The notes below the pieces were generated by a model. The model saw only the letters and a list, made by a program, of their open reading frames with translations, did not search any database and was not told the DNA's origin. Of a stretch of 64,000 nt of DNA, positions 12,090-50,153 are shown piece after piece (position 1 is the stretch's first letter; each line of letters opens with the position of its first letter). The DNA comes from Silurus meridionalis (Eukaryota > Chordata > Actinopteri > Siluriformes > Siluridae). The stretch lies in assembly GCF_014805685.1 (NCBI RefSeq), contig NC_060885.1, forward strand, positions 5,538,132-5,602,131. The letters run 5' to 3'. The translations under genes and the position numbers were made by a program.

Positions 12090-12445
12090 AACCGCCATTT
12101 ATCTGGAAAGATGTTCCTCTAGATTTTGGAGTGTGCTTGTGGAGATTTGTGTGAGACTCATTCAGACACAAGGTTGTTAGTGAAGTCAGGTACTGATGTA
12201 GGTGAGGTGAGGAGGCCTGGGGTGCAGTCAGCGTTCACATTCACCCCAAAGGTGTTCAATAAGATCGAGGTCAGAACTTGATAGCAGGCCACTCAAGATC
12301 TTCCACTCGACACTGTGTAAAGCATGGAGCTGGGGCATCGTCATGCTGGAACAGATTTGGGTCTCATCCATTAAGTGAAGGAAAACAATTGCCAAATCCA
12401 AAGACCTTTATACAATTATGTGCCTCATGGGCAAAAGTGAGTGAG
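12090..12445 (-). mobile_element. Tc1/mariner-like non-autonomous repeat copy
   Basis: The sequence 'agatgttcctctagattttg', 'gagtgtgcttgtggagattt', 'ggcctggggtgcagtcag' and 'ggtgttcaataagatcg' is the reverse of blocks in the copies at 31625-31960 and 48262-48890. Those copies have tatggaca/tgtccata ends. No coding capacity. Confidence 0.65.
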
Positions 12446-12499
12446 AAAAAACAAAGTTATATCTCAGAAAAGGAAAATAAATAAATGTTGGAATACAAT

Positions 12500-13980
12500 G
12501 TGGGGGAAAAAAACATGAAAAGGATTTGAAGGACATGTGAAACATGCAACAAGAAACTAATAAATACATGTACATTTTCAGGAAGAAAAACAACGCATGT
12601 CCCTTATATTGTGTTTATTTGATTGAAAAACTCTTCATTAACACTCAGAGGCATTACAATCACCAGGGCATGCAGATACCAGGCCAGTGACGAACAAAGC
12701 AAATTTATGAATAACAACTTGAGTCAATTTTATATAAAGTTCTCGAAAGAGTCTTGAAAAAATCCTTCTGCAGCACTCAAGCAACTGGATTGCTTGTTTT
12801 GCTGACAAATCATGGAGCGATACATTCTGTGAGATGACTATATCCAAAAATAAGAATATATAAAAATAAAAGAGAAATAGCTGATTATATTTAGTGGAAA
12901 AACACTAAAACACTGGCACTGGTTTGCATAGTATAAAAGTGAGAACAATGTTGTACAGACTAGATCTAAATAATCTAAATGAACTTTTATGAAAAGGAAT
13001 GCAATTAGTCTCCATGTACAATACAACAGCTGGAAGAAAATCTACATCATTTCTCTCTCTAGACGACTTGACGATTTGAAACGTCCAAATATCTGCTATA
13101 TACGGCAACATTCCATACAATGTCATAAATTTATACCTTTATATTATATTTCAGTATATATGAATATATTCATGTACGTGTATATTTCAGCGTGAATATA
13201 GTATATACAAAAGAAATAATACAGCACGGATACACGGTGACTAATATGTAAGCATTACAGAATTCACAGTATTATGAGTGAAGAGACATTTTTAGCCCTC
13301 TTGGTTGTTTTTCACTTCAATGCAGAGGCCTCCTGGTTCCCAAGCCCTCTCTCTGAACTTAGGAATGGTCTCTCGCACACCCCCCCCCCCACCCCTTTTT
13401 TTTTCCCCCTCCAACATTATTACCAAGGGTTTGTTGAAGTTGGCTAGAATCTGAGAACTAATTCTAAATTTTGAAAAGGGTCAGAAGTCATTATCCTCTG
13501 TATTTCTAACTGAATGGCCAGACAAGACAAGTTAAACCAGCTGGAGAACTTCAGGAAGGAATCATCCACTGATGATCAATCATTGGGCAATTAATCAAGC
13601 TTCTAGCACCTTCCATTTTATTTACGTGTTCACAGAGCTGTGATGGAAGCAGGTTTATACAGAACCCAATAGAAGAAATGGATTGACTCAGTGCTGTACA
13701 GTGTAATGACACATGAATATTTTCAGGAATGACTGATTTTCTGCATTTCAGCACAGGGCTGATAATGTCTTTTAAAAATCAGTAATGAGCTCTTTATTCA
13801 TTTGAATTGGACACTTAGTCATATTGGTACATTTTGGGGCTTAAAAAATGTATTGCAATTATAAACTATGAGCAAATGTTTAAAATTTTTTACAAATCTT
13901 TGTATCAAGATCTGTTGCCAGACAACAAGTCAGGAAATATTGAAAGGCTTGATTTTATCATCTAATTTATTAGTGTTAAT
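12500..13980. other. No gene recognised; possible 3' flank of ednra
   Basis: Mostly unique AT-rich sequence, with a C-run then T-run at about 13380-13407. Several short open frames have no recognisable content. I tested the minus strand near 13290-13380 for the missing ednra tail exon and found no convincing acceptor or similarity. Confidence 0.4.
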
Positions 13981-13984
13981 GACT

Positions 13985-16200
<2,216 letters not shown>

Positions 16201-16209
16201 TGATTGAGT

Positions 16210-16317
16210 TCATTTATAGTTGATGTTCAGCTGCGTCCTGTGACCCCCACCCTTCACTTCCTCCACCCTTGTCTTCACTCTCAGGGATAAAAACTCCAGC
16301 TTGCTCTGGGAGCAGGA
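16210..16317 (-). CDS. ednra: Candidate terminal ednra exon (cytoplasmic tail)
   Basis: Exon 7 ends in phase 0, so the last exon must open in frame. On the minus strand, an AG at 16318-16319 is followed by SCSQSKLEFLSLRVKTRVEE and then VKGGGHRTQLNINYK and a TGA. That is 35 codons, which would give a receptor of about 416 residues (human 427). The opening SC...QSK faintly resembles the start of the mammalian tail, but the palmitoylated Cys cluster is reduced to one Cys. The would-be acceptor sits directly against a TA microsatellite and has a poor pyrimidine tract; an alternative AG (CTGCTCCCAG) lies 14 bases further in. AATAAA hexamers on this strand lie at about 15789-15794 and 15652-15657. 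This is a guess by position, phase and length. Confidence 0.35.
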   Translation of the reverse strand, partial: SCSQSKLEFLSLRVKTRVEEVKGGGHRTQLNINYK

Positions 16318-16335
16318 CTTTGCATATATTGTGTA

Positions 16336-16338
<3 letters not shown>

Positions 16339-16402
<64 letters not shown>
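16339..16402. repeat. (TA)n microsatellite
   Basis: About 32 TA units lie immediately upstream (minus-strand sense) of the candidate ednra tail exon, where the intron's pyrimidine tract would be. Confidence 0.95.
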
Positions 16403-16405
<3 letters not shown>

Positions 16406-16409
16406 TACA

Positions 16410-17220
16410 TAAGCTACAAGAGATGGTTAAAACAGTATCTGGCCCTCCGTGTCCAGCACAGAGTAGCACTAATTTCTTGTTTCATGCTTAACTTCAAATG
16501 TTCATTGGTGGCATTACTGAGTGGTGTCTTCATCCTGAAACAAACCATAGTTCTGATGAAGCTTGGTTGTTGTTTTAAACAAGAGGTGGCACTATGAGTA
16601 AGAAGTGGTGGTTAGAGGCTCTGGAGTAGGTAGTGAGTTTGAATCCAAGCACCACCAAGCTGGAAATCACCAATATCTGCTTAGACAGTTTGTTTAAGAG
16701 CTGTACTTCTGGACGTTTTTGGGTTCTTGGGTTTTGCCCTGGTTGCTTGTGCCGTTCATCTGCCCCAAGCTGGTCCCTTGGTTCTTTGAGCGGCGCCAAC
16801 AACACAGGCAAGACTACAAGGGTGGAAAGAATAAGATCAAACATAAATTATTGAAAAATACACAACAAACTATCATTTTAGCTCAATTTATTAAATAATA
16901 CTAACAACCACAACCTTTTGATTTGGACCAATCCCTGAAGGCGTCATAGCTTTGTTCTTTTATATAGCTTTGTTGACACTAATTACACATCAATTATTAA
17001 TCTTCTCTCCCTAAACCCTTTCTGCTTATCTCTACATGTGCCTGTGATGGATAAGGTACTGGTATAGCTCCAAGCAATTCCAGGAATCAAGCCTTGCTTT
17101 TTTTCAGTCTGTAGAAGAAATTGAGGCCCACTGCTTTCAGATTGCAGAGGCCCAGAGAAAGGAAGCGATGGTAATGCTTTGCATGTGTTAGGAGACTTGT
17201 GTTAGCATGTAGAGCTCGAC
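16410..17220. other. ednra intron 7 (presumed); no feature identified
   Basis: If the tail exon assignment is right, this is the last intron. A SINE-like phrase 'gtgagtttgaatccaagcac' occurs near 16632. An 89-codon minus frame at 16575-16844 has no recognisable domain. Confidence 0.35.
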
Positions 17221-17224
17221 TCAC

Positions 17225-41191
<23,967 letters not shown>

Positions 41192-41199
41192 CTGAAAAT

Positions 41200-42780
41200 A
41201 AACAGAGGATGAAAGCATAAATTTTAGTACTCAAGTCTATTTTCTGACCAAATATTATAGATTTTTTTACAAAACAGCACAAATGTAGGTATCCCCTTTT
41301 CAAAAACACAAACGTATCAAAGAGAATTGCTTAAAAGTACAACAAGAGATCTGTGAAACTTCCTCACTACTTCAAAAGAGGTTTAGTGAGGCAGCACAGA
41401 TGGAGCGTGCCTTGACGAGTTACCGACGTGCTACGGGACGAGTTGTCGCCTGCCCCATCAGAGATGGCATGGCTGCTAATGGCACAATGCTTCGTGCCAG
41501 ACCTTTTGGGCTGTCGCTTTTATTTATTTATTTATTGTCTCCTTGATGCCTTTCTTGCGTGCACTGTTTCCACAAATGTGGTTTTCTCAACATGCTTTTT
41601 TCCCTCTGGTTTGGATTTAAGATTCAGAATGGCAGTTTCCCAAACAAAGAGTCACTTCAACATGAAAGAAGCAAAACTTTCTGGAGCGCTTCGCAAAGAC
41701 GGTTACGCAACCCTGGGGTGGAATGGGGGGGGTGGATAAGAGTGTTTGCGAGTGTACGGCAAATCTATCGCAGTTGCAAGTCACATCACAGACTTGATTC
41801 AAAGTTCTAAACAAACAGCTTATTGTGAAGCGTCCAGTTCGAAAGGTTTCTGATCAATTTTCTCTTTTTGGGGTCTTTTGAAAATTGATTTCTGAATTTT
41901 TTTCTGTTTGAAAAAGAGATTTTCAACATTCAACTTGTTATTTACACTTGTGGTGCATTTACATTTTTTTCTTTCCAGGGTTTATTGCTATTTAGAGTAA
42001 TAAAAATGGTCAATTCTCTGGATTATGGTTTTAAAAAATCGTAAGTAATTAATTGTTAGTGTTCAAGTTTTTTATGATTTGCAAACTGAATTTATGCTGG
42101 ATTTTATTTAAGGTAAAAAATTGTTTATGATTTATCATTGATTTCAATTCAATTTAATTTAATTGAATTGAATTCAGTTTTATTTTTATATTGCTTTAAA
42201 CATCGTACGTACATTATCCCCAAGTTTATTTTTAAGCCACATTTATATATACACAATCATTTCAAACATTTTAGAGGCCTTTCCCCTTTCGATTTATTTA
42301 GGTAGCATAAAGTAATTTAATGTATTTTTTCCCCCCTAAAAATAATTTATTGTCAACTGAACTAAACTTTATCCACTGTTTTTTTCATTAATAGGAATAT
42401 TTTTTCATTTTAGTTAATTATATGAGTTAATCACAATTTGAACAGTTCTTTCTTTATTTTTAATATTCATTTAATAATAATAAAAAACTTTTATTAAATA
42501 ATAAACTTTTCTCTATTTTAAGTAGAAAGTTCATCCGTTCCCAAACATAAAAAAGTTCTTCTTTGCACATTCTTATACTGAATCTTGATTTTCTACTGAA
42601 TTTCTATGCCATGATCCACATAAATGTTCTCCTCTCCAGTAAAGATGTCTGGATAGTAATATGCACCAGTGCATAATAAAGCTATTTGCACAACCCTGAC
42701 AAGCAAATGACCAAAAACTGTAAGTAATAAAAGCAATAATAATAAGTTAAAGTCTTATTCTCCTTCCCTGCCTTTTTGCC
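41200..42780. other. Presumed ednra intron 1; nothing firm
   Basis: AT-rich sequence with an inverted LINE-tail remnant at about 42145-42235 ('aattgaattgaattcagttt') and an ATTT run at 41518-41535. Overlapping plus frames at 41428-41810 show no domain. Confidence 0.4.
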
Positions 42781-42998
42781 TCTTATAAATAATCATGACA
42801 TCAGAGCAACGCTTCAGAAGCGAGATGTGTTTTCTGTTCAAAGTCCCCGCCGCCACCTGGTACACAAAGAACTATTTAACCGACAGCCCTTCAAGTAGCA
42901 TCATGGTTTAGCATCATGGCAGAGCTGCAGGGACGCTGCGTGACAGCCCGTAAACTGCTCCGCTGATGAATTATAAATAGTCCTGGTTTTGCACCTAC

Positions 42999-43211
42999 CG
43001 CTCCTTAAACGTCTGCCTCCCCTCGGATCCTGTCACTCAGTCAGTCAGCGAGTTATTCAGGAGAACTTGGAGCTGGAGCATCCCAGACATCTGCGTGGTG
43101 CCATCACATGAGTAATTAAGCAACTATCAAAGTAGAGGAGGATCCCGTTTGGGCAGCAGAGGCGCACCGAGGCTGCTGTGTGAGGTGCTGTGGAGACTGT
43201 CTCCAGCTTTT

Positions 43212-43271
<60 letters not shown>

Positions 43272-43420
43272 TGTGAGAAAAAGCACTTGGACTGGGTGGG
43301 ATTGTGATACTCCACCTCCCCCCGGCTGGCTGGGAGGGAGCCCTCAAAGGAAACAGCAGCAGTTTTCCGTAAAGCACAGCCTGCTGCTGATGATCACTGG
43401 AGATTTGTTTCGTAAACACA
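42999..43420 (-). promoter_or_regulatory. Possible non-coding first exon and promoter of ednra
   Basis: The coding exon 2 has a spliced acceptor in its 5' UTR, so an upstream non-coding exon is expected. The stretch 42780-43420 is richer in GC and CpG than the surrounding AT-rich DNA. A good donor on the minus strand, GAGCG|GTAGGTGC, falls at 42999/42998. No TATA box is obvious on the minus strand above it. A perfect MEF2-type core (CTATTTATAA on minus, 42971-42980) lies just downstream of the donor. The upstream limit is unknown; a GT microsatellite occupies 43214-43264. Confidence 0.3.
43214..43264. repeat. (GT)n microsatellite
   Basis: About 25 GT units with one interruption, inside the GC-richer block upstream of ednra exon 2. 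Confidence 0.95.
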
Positions 43421-43539
43421 GCCCATGTCAGTCTACTCCTCCTTCTTCCATCCTTTCTTTCTTCACTTTCTTTTGCCTGTTCACAAAAGCCACATACACT
43501 TTACGTATTAGTATGTTTTTCACGTCTGCTCATGTTAGA

Positions 43540-43733
43540 AATATGTGGTCACATGAAAATATGTGAAAGTGCATTTCATCATGTGAGGCCTTAAACTTAG
43601 TAATACCTGATTATTTCGTCTTTAAAGAATGACTACGGGTAAAAAAAAATAATAATAATTTGTATGCATAAATTTGAATATTAAATTATTATTGTAATTA
43701 ATAAAACCACATCTTACATGCAAACAATTGGTA

Positions 43734-43782
<49 letters not shown>

Positions 43783-45160
43783 TAAATACATTGATAAATA
43801 AAAACAAACAAATAAATACATGAAAGAGATTGTAAAGATATTTTATAATTAAACAAAACAACTTAAAGAAGAAAAAAGTTAACGCAAAAACAAAAAATTT
43901 AATATTATACACAGTGTAAAAATAAATTATGAAAAAAGCAAAGGGAAATATAATTGAGTCAATGTGACAGTAAATCATTAGAAGATACATACTGTATGTA
44001 AAGAAATTATATGTGAATAAAAAAATTGCAGGAAAATGTGAAAAATGTACAATGTAGAAGAGAAAAATATGTGGGTAAAAGGTCACATGGAAATAAATAG
44101 ATAATTTATAATAAATCATATGCAAAAACCATGTCATGATTCATATACTGTAAAATAAAAAGAAGCTTTTACTTGTCACGTATTTCACAGCACAGTGCAA
44201 ATGTTTTTCCGCATATCTCAGTGATGTTAAGAAGTTGGGGTCAAAGCACAGGGTCTACCATGATACAGCACCCCTAGAGCATTAAGGGCCTTACTCAAGG
44301 GCCCGAGAGTGGCAGCTTGGTAATACTAGGGCTTGAACCCCTGACCTTCCAATCAGAAACCCAGAGCCTTAAACACTAAACACTAAAAAATAACGGAAAA
44401 ATGCATCATGTGGGGAAAAGTTCATGTGCAAAAAAAAAAAGAATGATATGTAAATATTATCTATGTAGAAAAAAATAACATGAATCCTTTAAAAAAAAAC
44501 ATTTTCTTTTCAGAAATCATACAGAATCATTCATACAGAATGTAATTAAAATGTACAGAAAAACATGTACAGAAATGTGAAAAATAAAAAAAAATAAAAA
44601 ATCAATTAAATCATATGTAAAATTGATTGATGTGGAAAAGAAAGTCATGTACATAAATAAAACCTGTAAAAGAATCAACCAGTTGAACAAAAGAATTGTT
44701 AAAATCAATGAATTGTATAAAATCATAGTATGAAAAAATAATTATCAAATCATTAAATGTTGAAGGGTAATAAATAAAATGTTTGGACAAAAACTTTTAA
44801 TTTTCTGAAGACATTTTCCAGGAAAAAATAATATGAACAAAAAAATGTAGGAAAATGATCCAGATGAAAAGAAGGTAATCGTATGTTGAATGATGAAACT
44901 GAAAATAATGAAGAAAAACAACTGCATCCTATTATAATTTATATGTTAAAAATAATAATAATAATTTATTATTATAGTTATTTTAAATGGGGAAAAAAAT
45001 TATTGTGAAAATTAAAGAATTGCAAAAAAATCTTACAATGAAATAAAAAATTCATCCTTTGAACATAAATGATAAAGTAAACGATTCACATGAAAACATT
45101 AAAACACATGAAAAAGTCTTCATGTGAAAATATGTGCCCGATGACATGTGCAGGAACTAA
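43540..45160. repeat. Purine-rich degenerate repeat tract
   Basis: The plus strand is strongly A/G-rich and repeatedly carries variants of 'catgtgaaaa', 'atgtacagaaa' and 'aaataatatgaa' without a constant period. It includes a TA microsatellite at 43739-43780 and an inverted type B SINE at 44160-44390. Long minus frames (such as 43622-44137) are Phe/Ile/Tyr-rich products of this bias and are not genes. Confidence 0.65.
44160..44390 (-). mobile_element. tRNA-derived SINE, type B
   Basis: 'tcagtgatgttaagaagttg', 'gggccttactcaagggcccg', 'agagtggcagcttggtaata' and 'ggcttgaacccctgacctt' form the inverted body and head. Confidence 0.7.
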
Positions 45161-45289
45161 ATAAAAGCACATAAATATTTCTGACGTTCTGTATTGAGGT
45201 ACTGAGTGAATAATGAGTCAAAAAAAACAGCTCAGGCCCTGAACTTCCTTTTAGAAACCCCCTATTTTTAATGATCCTACTGTGGGTGG

Positions 45290-45640
45290 TCGAGCTCGCG
45301 GGAAAATCCGCTTGCTGTCAGCGTATACTGTGTGAACGCACAGTAATTTCACTGTTTAAGCTGAAGTGATCTGCAACTCAAGGCAAAAACATGATCGTAT
45401 ATAAGCTCAGCATCTTCATGAGTGAATCTCTGATCATTACACGAGCCTGTGCGTTCAAAAAACAAAAAAACGAGCCATTATCAAAGAGCTAAGTGCAGGA
45501 AGAGAAGGCAGCCATACACACGGCCAGCACACACGCTGCACAGGACCGCTGAGGAGCTGAGACAGCAGCAGAAGATTAAACCTGGATCCCATACATCACC
45601 GTGCACTCAGCATTAATGGCCTATTTTTTCCCCCTCGTTA
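45290..45640. promoter_or_regulatory. GC-richer block with a TATA-like motif
   Basis: Between two AT-rich tracts the base composition rises ('cgagctcgcgggaaaatccg', 'acacacggccagcacacac'). A TATATAAG lies at about 45398-45405 on plus. No coding sequence follows. It could be a regulatory element upstream of ednra or a promoter of a non-coding transcript; evidence is composition only. Confidence 0.2.
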
Positions 45641-46257
45641 TGCTTTTGATGCTCGGGTTGGGCATCTTTATCTACATACAGCACGCTCCATTACCTGTTA
45701 TTTATTCATAAGACCATACTGCAGAAGTTACCACTTTACATCATATCTTTATTACCATTCATGAATGAGGTCTGGTTTTTTTTTTTAGGCCTGGTAGGTT
45801 GCCCGCAGTAAACAGGGCACGGCTCAAAAACAAACGACACCAACACTTATTTAATTCATTCATTCATTATTTTTTACATAAAATGCATTTTCAGGCTTTT
45901 CACATTTAGTCTTTCTCTTATACATTATGTATTGTTTATTGTACTGTATTATTCTTTTTGTCTCGATTATGTACAAATCCAGTCTTTCCCCATTCAGACT
46001 GACCCAGGACTACAGTTTGCATTTGATTACTATCACTGCACACATCAAAATCGTTTAGCTGTAATAAATGGACATTTGGTGCCACCAAGATGAGGATGTG
46101 GTTCCCCCTTGAGTCTGGTTCCTCTCAAGGTTTCTTCCTTATGCTGTCTCTGGAAGTTTTTCCTTTACCAGTCACCATAGGCTTGTTCATCAGGGACAAA
46201 CTTACACTTATAAAGAACATCTTATTCATTTTTTTGTACCACATTATCTGTGTAAAG

Positions 46258-48084
46258 CAGTGGCGGGCCGTGCATTTGGTACCTGGGCCTTCAGTGAGAA
46301 CTTACCCGACTTAATCCACCTCTTAATACCACCACTATCATGTCGCAATTATAGAAACCTTCAATACTGTACAAAAACGCAATATAACAACGCATGGCAT
46401 CACAGAGAGAGAAACATTTCACATGAAGGGTGAATACCATTTTACTAAAGCAAGAAACCCAGTTAAGACTTCAAACTTCAAACAGTTCAGAGCAGTTCAA
46501 AATCAATATTTGTCTAATAACATGACAAAAACATTAAAAATGTAAATAAAACACAACCTGCTCACCAGAGATTCAGACTCATAATTAGCACCGCTCCTCA
46601 GAGGCTGTAATCCAGTGGTACCGCTCGTATTCACTGGTCTGGAAGTGGAGAACAAACCCTTTCCAGGGCTGAGACAAGCTAGCTAGCTTCGGGGTTGGCC
46701 GACTTCTCCTCACGATGTTTTTAAGTATGTCCGAGACCAAATCATTTTCTTTTCCTCCGTAGGCGTAAAAAAAGTCTGACTCAGATGTATTAATGTGTGC
46801 AGAGCTACACACGTGTTTTGCCAGTCGAACTTGGCTGTAACAGTTTCTCTCCGGTCAACCAATCAGAGAACGAAAAAATGCTGACACTATTCTGGGCCAG
46901 CTAGCTGCCCTGTGATGAGAATATGAAATCTGATTGGTTAAAGAAACAGAGATTTTGCAAATATTCTCAATGGCCAGTGAGCCAGCAGTACTGACTTTGA
47001 AGGCCCTGAGCAGATTAAATTGACATAGTCTTCCTGACGGTGTTCGGGGCTCAGACACACTCTCCCAGTTTAAGTGTAGATTAAAAACATATCTTTTTAG
47101 CAAAGCCTACACATAACATACGTCTCACATCATAACCTTGTGCTCCAGAACATCTGATCACATGCACATTATCAACTTGTGCTGTTAATATCATGAACAG
47201 CAGCTACGCTAATTCCTCTCCACTGCTTCTCTTTCTCTACCCATCCCGAGACACCCTGAGGTTTGGCCAGCTCCAGTCACCTCCCACCTCGTGATGATTA
47301 CGGACCTTTGAAGAAGTAGATGCCGAACTCGCAAACATCCCGAACCATCTAGGGACGTACCAGTGCCATTTGGATCCCGCTACATGTGTGGAGTTTTGAC
47401 ATTGGACCTCCTGGAGTGTTTAAAGGCTCTGGCATGGAGAAGCTGATGCTGGATCTGTGGTGATCACAAATGCTGAGCTCATAAAACTCGGAGCTACTAA
47501 CCATATAGACTGTATAAGACTGCAGAAAGAACATCACTTATAATCTTATACTCCAGTAATCATGTTAGTTCTCACTGTCCAGTGTTCTGTATTGTTGAAA
47601 GATTTATGATCAAACTCTTGATGTCACCCAAATGAGGATGGGTTCCCTTTTTGAGTCTGGTTCCTCTTAAGGTTTCTTCCTCATAACATCTAAGGGAGTT
47701 TTTCCTTGCCACAGTCGCCACGGCTTGCTCATCAGGGACAAATTCACACCATTCACCATCACTGTTGATTTGTGTAAAGCTGCTTTGAGACAATGTCTGT
47801 TGTGAAAAGTGCTATACAAATAAACTTGACTTGACTTGACTTGACATTGTAGCACATAGAGGCTGAAATCTGATTGGACAAAAAAATCTAACACGCACAT
47901 ACAAGTACTGGAAGCAGTGCAGCCACGAGAAACGCTATGAAATGAAGAGAATAAACTGTTGGGAATAAATTAATACAATTTCATGGAACAAATATGAGAA
48001 TTTAGGTTGTAAATGTAGGTCAGTGCTTTTGATAGTGTTTAGGCCAGCAGAGAAGGCTTTGCTGGCCCTGACTGCCCACCACTG
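46258..48084 (-). mobile_element. hAT-like transposon derivative, host to a nested LINE
   Basis: Ends CAGTGGCGGGCCGTGCATTT and, from the right, CAGTGGTGGGCAGTCAGGGC are imperfect inverted repeats. The flanking 8-mers GTGTAAAG (46250-46257) and GTGTAGAG (48085-48092) fit an hAT target duplication with one later change. The minus frame 46812-46585 contains FQTSEYERYHWITASEE, resembling the N-terminal zinc-finger region of hAT/ZMYM1-like transposases. A LINE copy (47022-47846) interrupts it. Inactive. Confidence 0.82.
47022..47846 (+). mobile_element. LINE 3' fragment nested in the hAT-like element
   Basis: Starts in the reverse-transcriptase C-terminus ('cttcctgacggtgttcgg' corresponds to LPDxVR of the 2398-2864 copy), then the full 3' UTR, ending with four 'cttga' repeats. 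5'-truncated. Confidence 0.88.
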
Positions 48085-48261
48085 GTGTAGAGCTGGTTTG
48101 AAACAATGTCCATTGTTAAAAGCGCTATACAAATCAAAATGAATTAAATTGAATTGAATTAGACATTGGATATTTTTTCTGCATGTGATCAGCTTGAGCG
48201 AGGAGCACCATTAAGTTCACTACTACTATCTGACTTTCTATTTTAATTCATCCACAATATA

Positions 48262-48890
48262 CAATATGGACAGAGTATTGGGATTCCAGACATATGTGGT
48301 TCTTATTGCACGCTTCACCCATTTTTCAAATAGTTTCAATGTTTTTCCCCCCCACACAGTATATTCCCAACATTTGTTTATTTTTCATTTTTGGGATTAA
48401 ATTCTTGTTTTTCCTCAATTTTGAATTTTTTTTACGTTACTATTATTCTTTTCAAAATAAATTATCAGTGAATACACATCCATGTTGGTAAAGGATATAC
48501 ATTGAGGCACACAATTGTATTGGATTTTCCGTTCACTTGAACATGGGACCTGTTCCAGAATGACACAAAGTGCAAAAAGCCAACTCCATGATATGCTTCA
48601 CATGGATTGAAGTCGAAGATCTTGAAAGACCTGTCAAAAGAACCCTATTGAACACCTTTGGGATGAATTGGTACACTGACTGCACCCCAGGCCTCCTCAC
48701 CTTACCTGACTTTACTAATACCCTTGTTTGAAATGCAATTTTAAAAATCTCCACAAGCACACTTCAAAATCTAGTGGAACATCTTGCCAGAAGAATGGAG
48801 GTCATTATAACAACAAATGGGGTCTAAATGTGGAAAGTTCAAAAGCACATAACAATCTCAGGTGTACACAAGCTATTGTCCATATAGTGC
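48262..48890 (+). mobile_element. Tc1/mariner-like non-autonomous repeat, full length
   Basis: Begins 'atatggacagagtattggga' and ends 'caagctattgtccatat', forming inverted ends. Inside: 'gactgcaccccaggcctcct', 'tccacaagcacacttcaaaa', 'tagtggaacatcttgccaga'. Reference copy for the fragments at 12090, 19857 and 31625. Confidence 0.78.
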
Positions 48891-49269
48891 AGATTTAAAA
48901 ACAACACATTGTAAGGGTTCTCACATTTGAAACTTTAATAAGATATGAAAATTGGGGGGAAATTGCATTTAAAGAACATTTAATTGCAGTTTTAATAAAA
49001 GTCACTAATATACTGATCGTCTCAAAGGAGTTGCTATTTATTGATTTCATTTTGCAGTTGTAAAATTGGCCCTTTTCAATGAAAAATTGGTAATTGCATT
49101 TCGTAATAAGCGTTATTTTTGTATTATTGTTTTAATTTTTAATCATTATTTATTTAAATGTAACTAGTTTTCCCCACAATGCCACACAAATACTACGCAT
49201 GAACAGTTCTACATTTAAGCGTCCATTTATAAACAGTTCAATAAACAGTACATCTCAACAATGATAAAG

Positions 49270-49870
49270 CTATAATGAATGGACTTCCGGTGTCACCCAG
49301 ATGAGGATGGGTTTCCTTCTAGAGCAGGGGTCACCAACATGGTGCTCGTGGGTACCAGGTAGTCCGCAAGGACTACATTAGTAGCCTGTGGGCCTTTTCT
49401 AAAAATAGCTGTTTCCTACTTTGTTAAATCATTGTTGATAATTATTATGAGAAATCATTAACATGATCAGTGTCTTCACATAGATAAATATCATTAATTA
49501 TTAATAATAACATATATTAAAAGGTAAATTGAGCAAATCTGTTATTTCAGATCGAACTAAAAACTGTGTGTATCAAACTGGGAGCCCGTCACAATAATCA
49601 GTACCCAAGAAGTAGCTCTCAGTTTCAAAAAGTTTGGTGAAGTTTGGAGTCTAGGCCCTTTCAAGTTTTCTCCTCATGCCATCTCAGGTAGTTTTTCTTG
49701 TCACTCTCATCAATGTCTTGCTCATTAGGGATAAACTTATAGAGACTAAACTTATAGGCACAATATGTATGTATACATTTACATTTTTATAAAATATTTA
49801 TCTCTGTAAAGCTGCTTTGGGACAATGTCCATTTTAAAATGCTATACAAATCGAATTTAATTGAAATATC
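49270..49870 (+). mobile_element. LINE 3' tail interrupted by a small hAT-like repeat
   Basis: Tail parts at 49270-49324 ('tgtcacccagatgaggatgg') and about 49650-49870 ('ctcatgccatctcaggtagt', 'gctgctttgggacaatgtcc') are separated by 49325-49643. Confidence 0.75.
49325..49643. mobile_element. Short hAT-type MITE
   Basis: Left end CAGGGGTCACCAACATGGTG; right end '...aaaaagtttggtga', whose complement TCACCAAACTTTTT partly matches. Internal 'ggtaccaggtagtccgcaag'. No coding sequence; the target duplication is not clean. Confidence 0.65.
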
Positions 49871-50099
49871 TTGAAATACCGTCTATATATTGTAAACCTA
49901 AATCTCACCACAGAGCTTGGAAACTTTTCCATTTTCTCACTTACTTATAAACGTATTCATGTTTAAATTAAAGATATTACATTGTTCTTGTATAATCTTA
50001 CAAACATCAGACACATTTTACTGTCATGTATACAGTTTTCTGAAGTTTTAAAGACGCAATGGGTGCTAAAAATGGCCTGGAAAAAGACAACAAAAAACA

Positions 50100-50100
50100 C

Positions 50101-50152
<52 letters not shown>
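50100..50152. repeat. (CA)n microsatellite
   Basis: About 25 CA units. Confidence 0.95.

Positions 50153-50153
<1 letters not shown>

Larger units (their letters stand above)
46070..48165 (+). mobile_element. LINE 3' tail split by an hAT-like element
   Basis: The tail part 46070-46257 ('ggtgccaccaagatgaggat' to 'atctgtgtaaag') continues at 48085-48165 ('gtgtagagctggtttgaaac', 'aatgtccattgttaaaagcg', 'aattgaattgaatt'). Everything between was inserted later. Confidence 0.85.

Noticed and set aside
13290..13380. Alternative terminal ednra exon on minus strand
   Set aside because: A short in-frame stretch ending KNNQEG exists, but there is no good acceptor, it lies nearly 4 kb away and it lacks similarity to receptor tails.
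43622..44137. 171-codon minus-strand ORF, apparently membrane protein
   Set aside because: Composed of Phe, Ile and Tyr from a purine-rich strand and a TA microsatellite; no domain, splice or start context.
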